Origin: Neocallimastix lanati (nom. inval.)
Taxonomy: Eukaryota; Neocallimastigomycota; Neocallimastigomycetes; Neocallimastigales; Neocallimastigaceae
Assembly (NCBI GenBank): GCA_016946835.1
Contig: JACVTC010000194.1
Span: forward strand, 75,001 to 139,000
Direction of reading: 5' to 3'
Length of the DNA: 64,000 bases
Part shown: piece after piece, positions 46,230 through 58,469 of the stretch
Layout: every line of letters begins with the position of its first letter
How positions within the stretch are numbered: position 1 is the first letter of the stretch
Notes under the pieces: generated by a model
The model's input: the letters and a program-made list of their open reading frames with translations, nothing else
What the model was told of the DNA's origin: nothing
Databases searched by the model: none
Program-made: the position numbers and the translations under genes

Positions 46230-47800
46230 TTTGAATTGACAAACTGAAAGAAATTATGGTCTTCTCCTTCAGAGGCATTAGGCCCTGCTAGCCTGTCTTA
46301 CTACATTTTCAGCTTTGACGCTCCTGGTTAGTTTGAGTTTATACCGTTGGAATAGTAATCCTTGTCGAGTACTAGTCCGAACCATAATTTCTGTAAAGAG
46401 AGCCATAGATTGCACCAAGAATGGCATTTTAGAATAATCCCCAAAAATGATTTGGTTATTTCTCTTCCACCTAGAAGGAAGTTATATAATTGGTATCATG
46501 CCACATATATATTTATGCACCCATTATTCAGAAAATTACATATATTAACACAATTTTCACCAATTGACCTATTCACTACATTATTAGTAATGATACTATT
46601 ATTTTCACTATCACTAATATTAATATTCCTATTTTCACTATCACTGATACTACTATTATTAACAATATTATTTCTATTGATATTACTATTAATATTATAT
46701 ACTTCGTTACTATTATCAGATTCTGTTCTTGATTCTACATTATTCATATCTTTGATAGCAATGTTTACATTAATACTTGATATTTGACAATATTTTCTAA
46801 CTACAAACAATTTTTTATAAAGAATTTCAATATCCATAAAATATTTCATTCGAAATTCAAGAAAAAGATAGAATTTAGAAAATCAATGTTCCAATCGGGT
46901 ATTACTATTTTTCTCTATAACAACTGGGACACCTTTCTGGACAGTCATTCTCAATCATATTGGCGGCTTTGCCAATACGAGTATCGAGTTTAAATCCACA
47001 TCTGGACATCTGGCACGAAGTACCCATCGGAAGCCAGTGTTAAATTCAGAATACATAAAATTGAGCTTTATATGGTCTCTAGTTTTCTCAAATTTATTTT
47101 TCTTATAAGCCTTAGCTTTGATTGATTTTTCTGCCATATATCTATTTCAATAAAAATTAACAATTGCTTTTTTTGAGGGAATTTATCAAATTTGTCTGTT
47201 AAAATTTTATCTCATGTATGCATGACATCTACAATGTGATATATCTTTAAGTAAATCAGAAATAGTGCATTTCGAGTTTTTCCATTTTTTAAAACATATT
47301 TTGCCGATAGAGGAGGAATGTTAAGTTCTTTAGAAACACAAAAACGGGATGTAAAGCTATTTCTCATTAGAAAATCCTTTAATTCAGTATAATCCTGTAT
47401 TAACTAATGTCTATGTATTTTTCGTTCTTTCTTTGTTTGATCCAAGTAGTACACCTAATTAGATATAGCAATTCGTTTTAGGTAACTCTCGACTTGATTG
47501 ATAAAAATGTTAAGATTACTATTATTAAGAAATCTTGAAACTTCCTTTCGCGCTATTAAATTTGAACATTTATTGATACCAAATTATATTTCATTATTTC
47601 TATCCCATACACTTTCAAATTTTAACAATTTCTTAAGTTGAGATTTTGTTGTTGCACGTAACACAATATCATCTGCTAAGAGACCTCCACAGCAACATTT
47701 ATCACCAATAGAGATTCCTTATTTATCACATTTGTTAAAAATGTCATTAATGAACATGATAAACAAAATCGGTGAGAGGGGACAACGCAAGAAAGTAATA
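46230..47800 (-). pseudogene. LINE (RT to C-terminus), decayed
   Basis: In sense order: RT box LSPILFIMFINDIFN, GGLLADDIVLRA (the catalytic ADD at about 47670), INKCSNLIARKE, then several stops. Next comes GFRWVLRARCPD (about 47030), an Asn/Ser-rich stretch (46496-46780), NFLLGGREI (about 46470) and a GC-rich end with the TTGACGCTCCTGG block near 46310. The same order is present at 53380-55585. Multiple stops and frameshifts. The element splits the unit backbone between AATAATATAC (about 45945) and the ATATATATTTAAATTTCA segment (about 47812). Confidence 0.8.
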
Positions 47801-47960
47801 AAATATGATATATATATTTAAATTTCATATATAATTTAAATATTTTAATTTCTTTTATGGTTTCAGATAATTTTAATTTAAAAAAAAAATAATGAAATAC
47901 AATTAAATAAAAATTAAAAATAAAATAAAAAATAAAAAATAAAAAAATAAACTAATATTA

Positions 47961-48048
47961 TTGAGGAAATAAAATAATTAATAGTTTATATTGTAACTGT
48001 TAAAATCGTTAAAATAACTATAAACTATTAATTATTTTATTTCCTCAA
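47961..48048. repeat. Perfect 30-bp inverted repeat with 28-bp spacer
   Basis: 47961-47990 (starting TTGAGGAAATAAAAT) and 48019-48048 are exact inverted complements. A further inverted pair (TTGTAACTG/CAGTTACAA) has one member in the spacer and one just outside the right arm. The equivalent site in unit 6 (59961 on) has only the left arm sequence. Confidence 0.9.
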
Positions 48049-48362
48049 CAGTTACAATAATAATAAATCAATAAATAAATAATAATAATAAAATAATATA
48101 ATAATATTAATATTTATAAAAATAAAAAAAATAAATAAATAGAAATAATATTATTATTTTTTTAATATAAATAAATTTCTGTTCTTAAAATTTCTAAAAA
48201 AAAGTAAATATGTATCATTATATATTAAATAAACAATTTACTTGGAAACAAGTTTTAAATACTTATTTATGAAATAGTTTAAAAGATAATTTATATGTAA
48301 ATACATATATTTAAATTAAACTTTCCAATTAAACTATAATAAATTTATTAAAACAATACAAC

Positions 48363-48503
48363 AAAAAACAATATGCAAATAAACTTTAAAAACCCTCAGA
48401 AGTACTTCCCGTTAGGCAATACTGCTCACGGAGACAAGCGAGAAAATTGAGCACGTTAACGTAGTGGAGCTGCGTAAATTTGTCGAGATTAGTCGGGAGT
48501 GAG
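48363..48503. mobile_element. Unidentified 141-bp GC-richer insertion with ACAAC target duplication
   Basis: The homologous flanks of copy 5 (AATACAACTTCATAAAATA at about 55649) and copy 6 (AATACAACTTTATAAAATA at about 60576) are uninterrupted. In copy 4 the same string is split at ACAAC, which occurs on both sides of the insert (48358-48362 and 48504-48508). The insert is GC-rich in its right two-thirds (for example CTGCTCACGGAGACAAGCG). It has no poly(A) at the expected end, no obvious inverted ends and no known RNA match. Confidence 0.7.
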
Positions 48504-48975
48504 ACAACTTCATAAAATAAACAAAAAGGAAAAAATAATTATTCACTACTGATACGTATAATTCATCAAATTAAATAAAATAACTATAACATATTTTTCT
48601 TTTTTCTTTTTTCTTTTTTATTTTTTATTTTTTTTTTTTTTTTTTAAATTTATTTATTTATTTAAATGAATAAAATTACATGAGTTATAATTTTATTATT
48701 TATTATTAACTTATTAATATATTAATATTAATTTTAATTATAATATTATAATATTTAATAGTGTAAAATTCCTATAATTAGAAAATAATCACTATATATA
48801 TTATGTAAATCTAAGCATTAGTTATTTTTCGACTATTCTTTTAATTTCTTTCTTTATTTTATTTTATTTTTTTTTTCTTTGACAATTTATTATTTTTTTT
48901 TTAGCACTTTTAATACTTTTTTTTTAGTTAACAGTTAATGATTAATTAAATATTTTATTAATTTGAATCATCAAT

Positions 48976-50445
48976 TTAAAGTGGTGGGTTAGCATTCTTA
49001 ATACCTTGTTCAAAGTGCTTTTGGAACCATTGACCGGCTTCTGGAGCTGGCTTCATAGCGGTTTCATGACCACAGTAACCATCGAAACGAGCTGCAGATT
49101 CATCAGAAGTACCATCAGATTCACCAAGTGGCTTAATCCAGTAGAAAGCATCAAGGTATTCCATACCAGAAACTGGACTGGCTTGTGGTCTGGCTCCAAT
49201 ACCAACTCCAGTTTGGTTACACCATTCTCCTGGGTGCTTACGGTCAACCTTCTTACCGTTACGAGAAGTATCACAAACGAAGTAAACTGATTGAATACCA
49301 GCTGACTTGAAGTCCTTTTGAATAGCTTGTAAGTATCTCTTTTCATCTGGACATGGGTTCCATTCGGTTTCTGGTCCACGAGAAAGAGTTGGATCTTCCC
49401 ATGGAGTGTAGTTAGCAACATTATCAGTGAAACCACGAACCTTACCTGGAGCACCAGAGCTGATAACCTTGGCATAAACCTTACCAGCCTTTTCACGGTT
49501 GTCATCCCAACCTAACCAGAAGGCGTGACCAATATCAAGATACATAGCAACATGTGGAAGAACACCAAACTTCTTAATTAAGTAAGCATGGCCATCCATG
49601 TAATACTTTTCAGAATCACGACATGCTGGAGTGGAATCAAGATTGGTAACCATGTTAGCAAGTGAATCTGGTTCAACAATAAGAACAACTGGTTGAGATT
49701 TGTAAGTCTTTAAGTGACCTTCAATGACATCAATGTATTCAGACTTGTAACGAGTAAAATCACCATCGTTAGCAAGAAGTTCACCATTAGAAGCAAGAGC
49801 GTGACAATCACGACCTGGTAAATCGTAAACGACGAAAACAGTTAAAACATCTTTACCAGAAGCATTTTGTTGAGCAAGAGCACCTTTCAAATTTGATTCT
49901 AACCAACTTTGCATGTTTTTGATAGAATCAAGCCAGATAGCATTAGAGAAAGTCTTCATCTTTTCAGCCTTAGCAATAAGGGAAGAATCTGACATTTGAG
50001 CAATGGCACCTTCGACTTCTTTAACATAGTATGGATTAATATAGAATTCCTTATTAGCAAATGGATTACCATTATGAGTGAATTGTTCACCTGGAGTAAC
50101 ATCAATATCATCATTATTGCCACCAGTGCTACCAGAACCAGTTGGAATACCACACCAGTCTCCATTTTCAACACCCCATTTACCTGAAGCATCAGTGTAC
50201 CAAACTTCAGCATTTGAAGAAGAACAGCATGGGTAACCTTGAGAAAGGGACCAGCAAGCAGCTGAAGATGGAGTATCAGCAATACCACACCAGTTACCAT
50301 TTTCTACACCCCATTTACCATCATTGTCGGTGTAAACAACGTCATTTCCAGAACAACATGGATAACCTAATCTGGTAGAGAAGCAATCAGCAGAAGCCTT
50401 AAGAGTAAAAGCAGTAAGAGCAGATAAAACAATAGAAGCCTTCAT
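48976..50445 (-). CDS. GH6 cellulase with two N-terminal fungal dockerins, copy 4 (489 aa)
   Basis: Complete and intronless. Signal peptide 1-19 ([18 protein letters not shown]). Dockerin 1 ([11 protein letters not shown], Cys 21, 30, 31, 53) and dockerin 2 ([11 protein letters not shown], Cys 64, 73, 74, 98). Short linker [16 protein letters not shown]6 domain from about 121. Catalytic-site Asp213 (PGRDC) and Asp260 (VEPDSLA). A Met replaces Leu in [10 protein letters not shown], and KYYMDGHA likewise, as in copies 5 and 6. The protein is identical to copy 5, and the coding DNA appears identical too, although the surrounding units differ by kilobase insertions. It has a conserved 3' flank of about 220 bp shared with copies 5 and 6 (a likely common terminator region). 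Confidence 0.98.
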   Translation of the reverse strand: MKASIVLSALTAFTLKASADCFSTRLGYPCCSGNDVVYTDNDGKWGVENGNWCGIADTPSSAACWSLSQGYPCCSSSNAEVWYTDASGKWGVENGDWCGIPTGSGSTGGNNDDIDVTPGEQFTHNGNPFANKEFYINPYYVKEVEGAIAQMSDSSLIAKAEKMKTFSNAIWLDSIKNMQSWLESNLKGALAQQNASGKDVLTVFVVYDLPGRDCHALASNGELLANDGDFTRYKSEYIDVIEGHLKTYKSQPVVLIVEPDSLANMVTNLDSTPACRDSEKYYMDGHAYLIKKFGVLPHVAMYLDIGHAFWLGWDDNREKAGKVYAKVISSGAPGKVRGFTDNVANYTPWEDPTLSRGPETEWNPCPDEKRYLQAIQKDFKSAGIQSVYFVCDTSRNGKKVDRKHPGEWCNQTGVGIGARPQASPVSGMEYLDAFYWIKPLGESDGTSDESAARFDGYCGHETAMKPAPEAGQWFQKHFEQGIKNANPPL

Positions 50446-50529
50446 TTTTATTGTTTGCTTTTTAATTAAAATTTTATATTTTTAAGTATATAAGATTAAA
50501 TTTATAAATGTATATATATATTTTTTAAA

Positions 50530-50626
50530 TTTTCTTCCAGAGAAAATTTTCTTTTATAATAATAATTCTATTATTTAATTATTATGTCGAATTAAAGAAA
50601 TGAAGAAAAAAACACACCTTTTATAC
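50530..50626 (-). promoter_or_regulatory. Core promoter and leader of GH6 copy 4: TATA box and palindrome
   Basis: CTTTTATAC at 50618-50626 (GTATAAAAG on the coding strand) and the palindrome TTTTCTTCCAGAGAAAA at 50530-50546, 72 bp apart. The arms extend to 9 bp (AAATTTTCT/AGAAAATTT). The palindrome is 85 bp before the ATG. A pyrimidine-rich stretch (TTTCTTCATTTCTTT on the coding strand) follows the TATA box, where a transcription start is plausible. Confidence 0.65.
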
Positions 50627-51389
50627 ATTTTTATTAATATAATATATTTAGAATAACAATATTATTAGTAATAACAATAAAAATATAAATTAATTAATAA
50701 TAATAGCTAAGAAACATTTCATATTTTTAATATCAAAATTACATATTTTTAAAAAATTAAATATATATATTGAATATAAATTTTAATATATGACATGATA
50801 TTATATAAATAGAATTTATATAAAATAATAGACATTTTTAATTAATATATTTTAAAATTTATTATTTCTATGAATTTTATTAAATAATGTTTATATTATT
50901 TTATATAATCATTGTTTTTTTTTTTTTTTGTTTGTTTGTTTCACTCAAAATATATTTTAATTAGGATTTCGGAAATTAAATTGTCTTTAGTTGCTTAATT
51001 ATTATTTAATTTATTTAACATGGCACAATGAAATAATTTTTTATTAAACTCTATTTAAAACAATAGTATTTAGAATTATTTCCAGGGAATTAATTACTTA
51101 CACAATATAGATTATTATTGTTAATAAAATTTTTTAATTAATTTTATAATTTATAGAATTAATTATTAAAAACTACAATATAATATTTATAATAAAAATA
51201 AAAATGTATATATATTTATTTAAAGTTGTTATATAAAAAGTTTATATTATATATTTTATATATTTTTAAATTGAAATAAATTAAAAATTATTAAATTAGT
51301 AAAATAATAAAATAATATAATGGAAAAATAAAAGATTTAAAATTTAATTCACAAGTCTTTTTTTTTATTTTATTTTTTTTTTTTTTTTG

Positions 51390-51790
51390 AAACTCTTTTT
51401 GAAACTTTACATCTTCTAATACTAGTTTTATGATACCACTAAATCCATAGTAACTATTAAAATAAGTTTAATTTTCATATGATATATTATCAAATTCATC
51501 AAATGATAATTTAATTTTATAGAATTTATTAAAATATCACTTAAGATATATTTGATTAGCCAGTAACATAGTATTAATTCCGTGCCCAGTCATTTACTTC
51601 ATTTATAAAGTGATACTGATTAACTTATTTACTATTATAACAGCTATAACAAATAAAGTAAATCAATTCAGAATCAATGATTTGAATTCCTATAACCCTT
51701 TTAAGAATTATTATAGTTATATATTTTATTTTGTTTAAATTACGTAAAATATTGGATTATTCCAATATATTCATTATTTTATTATAACAG
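51390..51790 (-). pseudogene. GH6 relic in unit 5
   Basis: CTTTTTGAAACTTTACATCT aligns with CTTTTGGAACCATTGACCGG of the live 3' end. The match then continues as in the unit 4 relic, through ATCCATAGTAACTATTAAAA and the equivalent of the TSRNGKK region (near 51640). It shares most decayed positions with 44455 and 59000. Confidence 0.82.
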
Positions 51791-52120
51791 GTACAATCTA
51801 ATTTCATTGAGAAAGCTTAAAATCTAAAAAGTAAGATATAATGATAACTATCACAAATCAATGAATTACCTTTTCTAAATGATAGAATTAATAATAATTA
51901 TTCATTAATAAATAATTATTATTTATTATAAAATTTTATTATTATTATAATTATTTTTATTTATTGATTCAATAATCTATGAAAAGATAATTAATTCTAA
52001 AATTATTAACTATTTTTTTTTTATTAAATAAAAATATAATAAAAATAAAAAAAAAAATCTTTTTAATAATTTATTATTTATTTATTTTTTATTTACTTAT
52101 ATATTATTATATATTTATTA

Positions 52121-52163
<43 letters not shown>

Positions 52164-52274
52164 TTTATTTTATTTTATTTTATTTTATTTTATTTTATTT
52201 TATTTTATTTTCTTAAATAATATAATAATTTTATTATGTATTTATTTTATTATTTATTTATCTATTTATTAAAA

Positions 52275-52390
52275 ATTTGCGAAATGCACCTTTTTGAAAT
52301 GAAATTTTTCAAAAAAAAGAAAAAAAAATTTATGTGAATTTTCCAAAATGCGACTTTCCGAAATGAAATTTTTCGAAATGCACTTCCCCC
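52275..52390. repeat. Right half of a TGCATTTCG MITE-like element
   Basis: Ends CGAAATGCACTTCCCCC; inverted, this is GGGGGAAGTGCATTTCG, the terminal motif of the 35968 element. Several GAAATG sub-repeats precede it. A left arm was not found, and the left side is T-rich with (TTTTA)n (52133-52210). Confidence 0.55.
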
Positions 52391-52933
52391 ATTAAGTTTA
52401 TAATATATTATTTAATGGATTAAATTTCAAAATTTATGTACATAATTTATATTCATAATAAAAATAATAAAGATATTATATTTAATATATGCTTAATACA
52501 TATTAAAATATAAATAAAAATTATAATTTTACTAAACTTTTTAAATAATGTTAATACGTAATTTATTATCATATACACCAAGTATTGAGGTCATTAATAG
52601 AAAAAGTTACTATTTCTTATTATATTCAATATATTTGATAGGCATTAATTCTATAATTTTTTTTAATACATAATATAAAAAAATAAATAAATAAATAAAA
52701 TTAAAAATATATTTAAATTTATATCCTGAGTATATTTATAATTTTTTATTTTTTTTTAGTTTTTATTTATTTTTCATATTAAAGATTAAAAGATTTTAAA
52801 TAATTTTAATTCATACTTGATTTCTTGATTTAATAATAATATGATACTAATATATATGTATATATATCATTTTCATTTTCATATGTAATTTAAATATTTT
52901 AATTTCTTTCATGGTTTTAGATAATTATAATTT

Positions 52934-53270
52934 AAAAAATAAAATAAAATAAAATAAAATAAAATAAAATAAAATAAAATAAAATAAAATAAAATAAAAT
53001 AAAATAAAATAAAATAAAATAAAATAAAATAAAATAAAATAAAATAAAATAAAATAAAATAAAATAAAATAAAATAAAATAAAATAAAATAAAATAAAAT
53101 AAAATAAAATAAAATAAAATAAAATAAAATAAAATAAAATAAAATAAAATAAAATAAAATAAAATAAAATAAAATAAAATAAAATAAAATAAAATAAAAT
53201 AAAATAAAATAAAATAAAATAAAATAAATAAAATAAAATAAAATAAATAAAATAAAATAAAATAAATAAT
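52934..53270. repeat. (AAAAT)n pentanucleotide array, about 330 bp
   Basis: Nearly pure AAAAT with a few AAAT slips near 53226-53262. It lies where units 4 and 6 have only short A-rich stretches, so it expanded in unit 5 alone. The minus-strand Phe/Ile/Leu/Tyr frame is an artefact. Confidence 0.95.
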
Positions 53271-53379
53271 GGTATATAATATTCTAGTTTCATTTAATTA
53301 ATATCTGTAAGATTTCGCAAGGGCATTATTATACTGTAGTATAATAATTAAATTTGACTTCGCAATGTTAATTATAATT

Positions 53380-55585
53380 TTAAGATACAAAATTATGATC
53401 TTCATTGGTTGCGCTAGCCCTGTTGGCCTGTCTTACAGCATTGACGCTCTTGGTAGTAGTAGTAGAATTCGATTTGAACCTATTGAACAAAGACCATTGC
53501 TGGCCAATACCAATAGGTATAATCGATTGAAGAAGAGCCGCAGTAACCACCAAGAATGGAGTATCAGAATAAGCACCTGATTTCATCTGGCATTTAAATA
53601 GATCCTTCCATTCCCTTGTACTGTTATTAATACTTCGACCTCCAAGAAGGAAATTAAACACTTTTTCACACATACTAGAATCAATATACACATTATTTTC
53701 AATACTATTACTACCATTACTAAAAATACTATTACTAATATTAATATAACTATTATTACTATTACTATTAATACTATTACTATTATTACTATTACTATTA
53801 TTACTATTACTATTATTACTATTACTATTATTACTATTACTATTATTACTATTACTATTATTACTATTACTATTATTACTATTACTATTATTACTATTAC
53901 TATTATTACTATTACTATTATTACTGTTGCTATTATTACTGTTGCTATTATCATTATTACTATTAATAATATCATTTGTTAGGTTGCCATGGTTAAAAGC
54001 ATTATATAAAAATAAAATTTTATCATTAACTTTACTACGAATATGATTGAAAAATGGATATTCAATTAACAAATGCCTTATCCATTATTTATTTCTTTTA
54101 CAACAGGAACAAAAATTAGGACACATTTGATCTATTATTTTCGCAGCTTTAGCAATTCTAGCATCTAATCTATATCCGCTTCGTGCTCTCAATAGCCAAT
54201 AAAAACCATATGAAAGATCAGGATATTCATAACAAAGTTTAATAAAAATTTGATGTTTCTTCGAATCTGTTTTTGTCATAAAATTCAGCTTTAATAGAAT
54301 TGATTTTCATATCTCTTTTCCAATAAAAATCCTTGATTTTATTATCGTAATTACCTCTTTTCTCTAGTTTACTTTAAGAGTTCTACTTCCTTTCGTCCAT
54401 GTATATTTTCTAGATTTTGGAATATTATTAACTAAATAAAAAATAATTCAAACTGAATCTTTCAATTTATTAAAATATTTGACTTGAGACAAAGAACACT
54501 TAGCTGACAATGGAGGAATATTTAAATCTTTTGAAATTGAATATACATTAATAAAAGATTTGGCTTTTTGTAAATCTGCAATCCATCTTAATCCTTTATT
54601 AATTAATTTCTGAGTATTATTTGTTCTCGCTTTATTTGAACCAAGTAAAGGTTCAAAGTAAGAGACTTTACTAAGTACATAGGAGTTAATAATAATCTTC
54701 TTAAATGGAATAGGAATCTTGGAATTTAAAAGAAATTTACTTACAGAAAAGAGAGTTTTAGTAACTTTAGAGTTAAGTAATTTAATAATAGGGTTCAACG
54801 ATAAGCTTTTATCAAATGGTATACCTAAAGAGGTATAACATTTAGTTATTGGGATTGGTTGACCAGCAAGATAAAAAGTAGGATCTCTTTCATTTTGAAA
54901 AAGAGGTGTGTCTGGTCGAATCACCATCGTTGCACACTTGTTAATTCTAAAATTCATTATATTAAATTTAGCCCATTCATTTACCTTCTTAAGCATTTTT
55001 TTTAACTTAGTTCTTGACGGTGCGCATAAAACAATATCATCTGCAAAGAGTCCACCACAACATCTAGATTCGCCTAAAGGAATTCCAAGTTCTGAAAAAT
55101 CATTAAAAATGTCATTAATAAATAGATTGAAAAGAAATGGTGATAGTGGACAACCTTGTCTAACTCCTTTCATAATATTAAAAGATTCCGAATATTGATC
55201 ATCAATTTTAACACTGGCTTTGGAAGTCAAATATAGATTTTTTATAAATTGATAACATTTACCTCTAATACCTAAAGTATCTAATTTATATAAAATATTA
55301 CCTATTGGAACAGAATTATATGCCTTTTTTAAATCTAGAAAAGCAAGGTAAGTTTCTTTATTATTATTTTTACGCCTTTGACAAATTTTTCGAATTGAAA
55401 TAAATCAATTAATACTTTCTTCTTTATTACGAAATCCAAATTGCTCTGGCCTAATAAAATTATTTTTAAGTCCATATTCCGAAATTCTTTTGGAGACTAT
55501 TTTCGAAACAAGTTTTATACCATTATTCAGAGAGATGCTAGATAATTGTCACAATCAGATTGATCATAATTTTTTAGGAATAGTA
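53380..55585 (-). pseudogene. LINE, 5'-truncated, lightly damaged (RT to C-terminus)
   Basis: RT readable from about 55530: PEQFGFRNKEESIN, TGA at 55405-55407, then an open frame to 54448. This frame carries AFLDLKKAYNSVP, GVRQGCPLSPFLFNLFINDI and GGLFADDIVLCA (catalytic ADD). After frame changes near 54300-54450, GFYWLLRARSGYRLDARIAK and a zinc ribbon (CPNFCSCC) follow. One in-frame TAA (54085-54087) comes next, then HLLIEYPFFNHIRSK completing the ribbon, an Asn/Ser repeat, NFLLGGRSI and the end at KSVNAVRQANRAS. No endonuclease domain is present. The mRNA was copied by such an RT at a nick in the target DNA, by family knowledge. It interrupts the unit 5 backbone between 52930 and 55588. Confidence 0.85.
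53746..53960 (-). repeat. 15-bp minisatellite inside the LINE coding frame
   Basis: About a dozen units of ATTATTACTATTACT, encoding an Asn/Ser repeat. They lie between the zinc ribbon and the NFLLGGR motif. The repeat length is a multiple of three, so expansion keeps the frame. Confidence 0.9.
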
Positions 55586-56152
55586 ATATGTACATACATA
55601 TATTTAAATTAAACTTTCCTATTAAACTATTATAAGTTTATTAAAAACAATACAACTTCATAAAATAAAAAAAGAAAAAAAAAGGAAAAAATAATTATTA
55701 CTTATACATATAATTTATTATATTAATAAAATTCCAAAATTAAAAAAAATAAATTATAACATATCATTCTTTTTTATTTTTTATTGTTTTTTTTTTATTT
55801 ATTAAAGTGAATAAAATTACATGAGTTATAATTTTATCATTTATTATTAACTTATTAATATATTAATATTAATTTTAATTATAATATTAAAATATTATTT
55901 TTTATTTATATTTTTATTAATAGACAATATTTAATAGTGTAAAATTCCTATAATTAGAAAATAATCACTATATATATTATGTAAATCTAAGCATTAGTTA
56001 TTTTTCGACTATTCTTTTAATTTCTTTCTTTATTTTATTTTATTTTTTTTTTTCTTTGACAATTTATTATTTTTTTTTTAGCACTTTTAATACTTTTTTT
56101 TTAGTTAACAGTTAATGATTAATTAAATATTTTATTAATTTGAATCATCAAT

Positions 56153-57622
56153 TTAAAGTGGTGGGTTAGCATTCTTAATACCTTGTTCAAAGTGCTTTTG
56201 GAACCATTGACCGGCTTCTGGAGCTGGCTTCATAGCGGTTTCATGACCACAGTAACCATCGAAACGAGCTGCAGATTCATCAGAAGTACCATCAGATTCA
56301 CCAAGTGGCTTAATCCAGTAGAAAGCATCAAGGTATTCCATACCAGAAACTGGACTGGCTTGTGGTCTGGCTCCAATACCAACTCCAGTTTGGTTACACC
56401 ATTCTCCTGGGTGCTTACGGTCAACCTTCTTACCGTTACGAGAAGTATCACAAACGAAGTAAACTGATTGAATACCAGCTGACTTGAAGTCCTTTTGAAT
56501 AGCTTGTAAGTATCTCTTTTCATCTGGACATGGGTTCCATTCGGTTTCTGGTCCACGAGAAAGAGTTGGATCTTCCCATGGAGTGTAGTTAGCAACATTA
56601 TCAGTGAAACCACGAACCTTACCTGGAGCACCAGAGCTGATAACCTTGGCATAAACCTTACCAGCCTTTTCACGGTTGTCATCCCAACCTAACCAGAAGG
56701 CGTGACCAATATCAAGATACATAGCAACATGTGGAAGAACACCAAACTTCTTAATTAAGTAAGCATGGCCATCCATGTAATACTTTTCAGAATCACGACA
56801 TGCTGGAGTGGAATCAAGATTGGTAACCATGTTAGCAAGTGAATCTGGTTCAACAATAAGAACAACTGGTTGAGATTTGTAAGTCTTTAAGTGACCTTCA
56901 ATGACATCAATGTATTCAGACTTGTAACGAGTAAAATCACCATCGTTAGCAAGAAGTTCACCATTAGAAGCAAGAGCGTGACAATCACGACCTGGTAAAT
57001 CGTAAACGACGAAAACAGTTAAAACATCTTTACCAGAAGCATTTTGTTGAGCAAGAGCACCTTTCAAATTTGATTCTAACCAACTTTGCATGTTTTTGAT
57101 AGAATCAAGCCAGATAGCATTAGAGAAAGTCTTCATCTTTTCAGCCTTAGCAATAAGGGAAGAATCTGACATTTGAGCAATGGCACCTTCGACTTCTTTA
57201 ACATAGTATGGATTAATATAGAATTCCTTATTAGCAAATGGATTACCATTATGAGTGAATTGTTCACCTGGAGTAACATCAATATCATCATTATTGCCAC
57301 CAGTGCTACCAGAACCAGTTGGAATACCACACCAGTCTCCATTTTCAACACCCCATTTACCTGAAGCATCAGTGTACCAAACTTCAGCATTTGAAGAAGA
57401 ACAGCATGGGTAACCTTGAGAAAGGGACCAGCAAGCAGCTGAAGATGGAGTATCAGCAATACCACACCAGTTACCATTTTCTACACCCCATTTACCATCA
57501 TTGTCGGTGTAAACAACGTCATTTCCAGAACAACATGGATAACCTAATCTGGTAGAGAAGCAATCAGCAGAAGCCTTAAGAGTAAAAGCAGTAAGAGCAG
57601 ATAAAACAATAGAAGCCTTCAT
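56153..57622 (-). CDS. GH6 cellulase with two N-terminal fungal dockerins, copy 5 (489 aa)
   Basis: The protein is identical to copy 4 (signal peptide 1-19, dockerins at about 20-56 and 63-100, GH6 from about 121, Asp213 and Asp260). I find no base difference in the coding region on reading. The first differences lie in the leader (57681 ATATATGTAT against 50501 ATAAATGTAT) and grow outward. Upstream sequence is shared for about 0.8 kb with copies 4 and 6, then diverges in structure. The nearest neighbour on the 3' side is the LINE, whose 5' end lies about 570 bp away. The long antisense frames at 56183-56467 and elsewhere are shadows. Role as for the other GH6 copies; it doubles the dose of the same enzyme. 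Confidence 0.98.
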   Translation of the reverse strand: MKASIVLSALTAFTLKASADCFSTRLGYPCCSGNDVVYTDNDGKWGVENGNWCGIADTPSSAACWSLSQGYPCCSSSNAEVWYTDASGKWGVENGDWCGIPTGSGSTGGNNDDIDVTPGEQFTHNGNPFANKEFYINPYYVKEVEGAIAQMSDSSLIAKAEKMKTFSNAIWLDSIKNMQSWLESNLKGALAQQNASGKDVLTVFVVYDLPGRDCHALASNGELLANDGDFTRYKSEYIDVIEGHLKTYKSQPVVLIVEPDSLANMVTNLDSTPACRDSEKYYMDGHAYLIKKFGVLPHVAMYLDIGHAFWLGWDDNREKAGKVYAKVISSGAPGKVRGFTDNVANYTPWEDPTLSRGPETEWNPCPDEKRYLQAIQKDFKSAGIQSVYFVCDTSRNGKKVDRKHPGEWCNQTGVGIGARPQASPVSGMEYLDAFYWIKPLGESDGTSDESAARFDGYCGHETAMKPAPEAGQWFQKHFEQGIKNANPPL

Positions 57623-57706
57623 TTTTATTGTTTGCTTTTTAATTAAAATTTTATATTTTTAAGTATATAAGATTAAATTTATATATGTATATATATATTT
57701 TTTAAA

Positions 57707-57803
57707 TTTTCTTCCAGAGAAAATTTTCTTTTATAATAATAATTCTATTATTTAATTATTATGTCGAATTAAAGAAATGAAGAAAAAAACACACCTTTTA
57801 TAC
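57707..57803 (-). promoter_or_regulatory. Core promoter and leader of GH6 copy 5: TATA box and palindrome
   Basis: CTTTTATAC at 57795-57803 and TTTTCTTCCAGAGAAAA at 57707-57723, 72 bp apart, with 9-bp arms. The palindrome is 85 bp before the ATG. Same layout as copy 4. Confidence 0.65.
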
Positions 57804-58469
57804 ATTTTTTTTAATATAATATATTTAGAATAATAATATTAGTAGTAATAACAATAAAAATATAAATTAATTAATAATAATAACTAAGAAACATTTCATT
57901 TCATATTTTTAATATCAAAATTACATATTTTTAAAAAATTAAATATATATATTGAATATAAATTTTAATATATGACATGATATTATATAAATAGAATTTA
58001 TATAAAATAATAGACATTTTTAATTAATATATTTTAAAATTTATTATTTCTATGAATTTTATTAAATAATGTTTATATTATTTTATATAATCATTGTTTT
58101 TTTTTTTTTTTTTGTTTCACTCAAAATATATTTTAATTAGGATTTCGGAAATTAAATTGTCTTTAGTTGCTTAATTATTTTTTAATTTATTAACATGGCA
58201 CAATGAAATAATTTTTTATTAAACTCTATTTAAAACAATAGTATTTAGAATTATTTCCAGGGAATTAATTACTTACATAATATAGATTATTATTGTTAAT
58301 AACATTTTTTAATTAATTTTATAATTTATAGAATTAATTTTTAAAAACTACAATATAATATTTATAATAAAAAATAAAAATATATATTTATTTAGAGTTG
58401 TTATATAAAAAGTTTATATTATATATTTTATATATTTTTAAATTGAAATAAATTAAAAATTATTAAATT

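Noticed and set aside
53583-53975. Ile/Val-repeat frame on the minus strand
   Set aside because: Out-of-frame reading of the 15-bp Asn/Ser minisatellite in the LINE.
48976-57622. Copies 4 and 5 as an assembly duplication
   Set aside because: Flanks carry different insertions and substitutions, so two real loci are more likely; read data could settle it.
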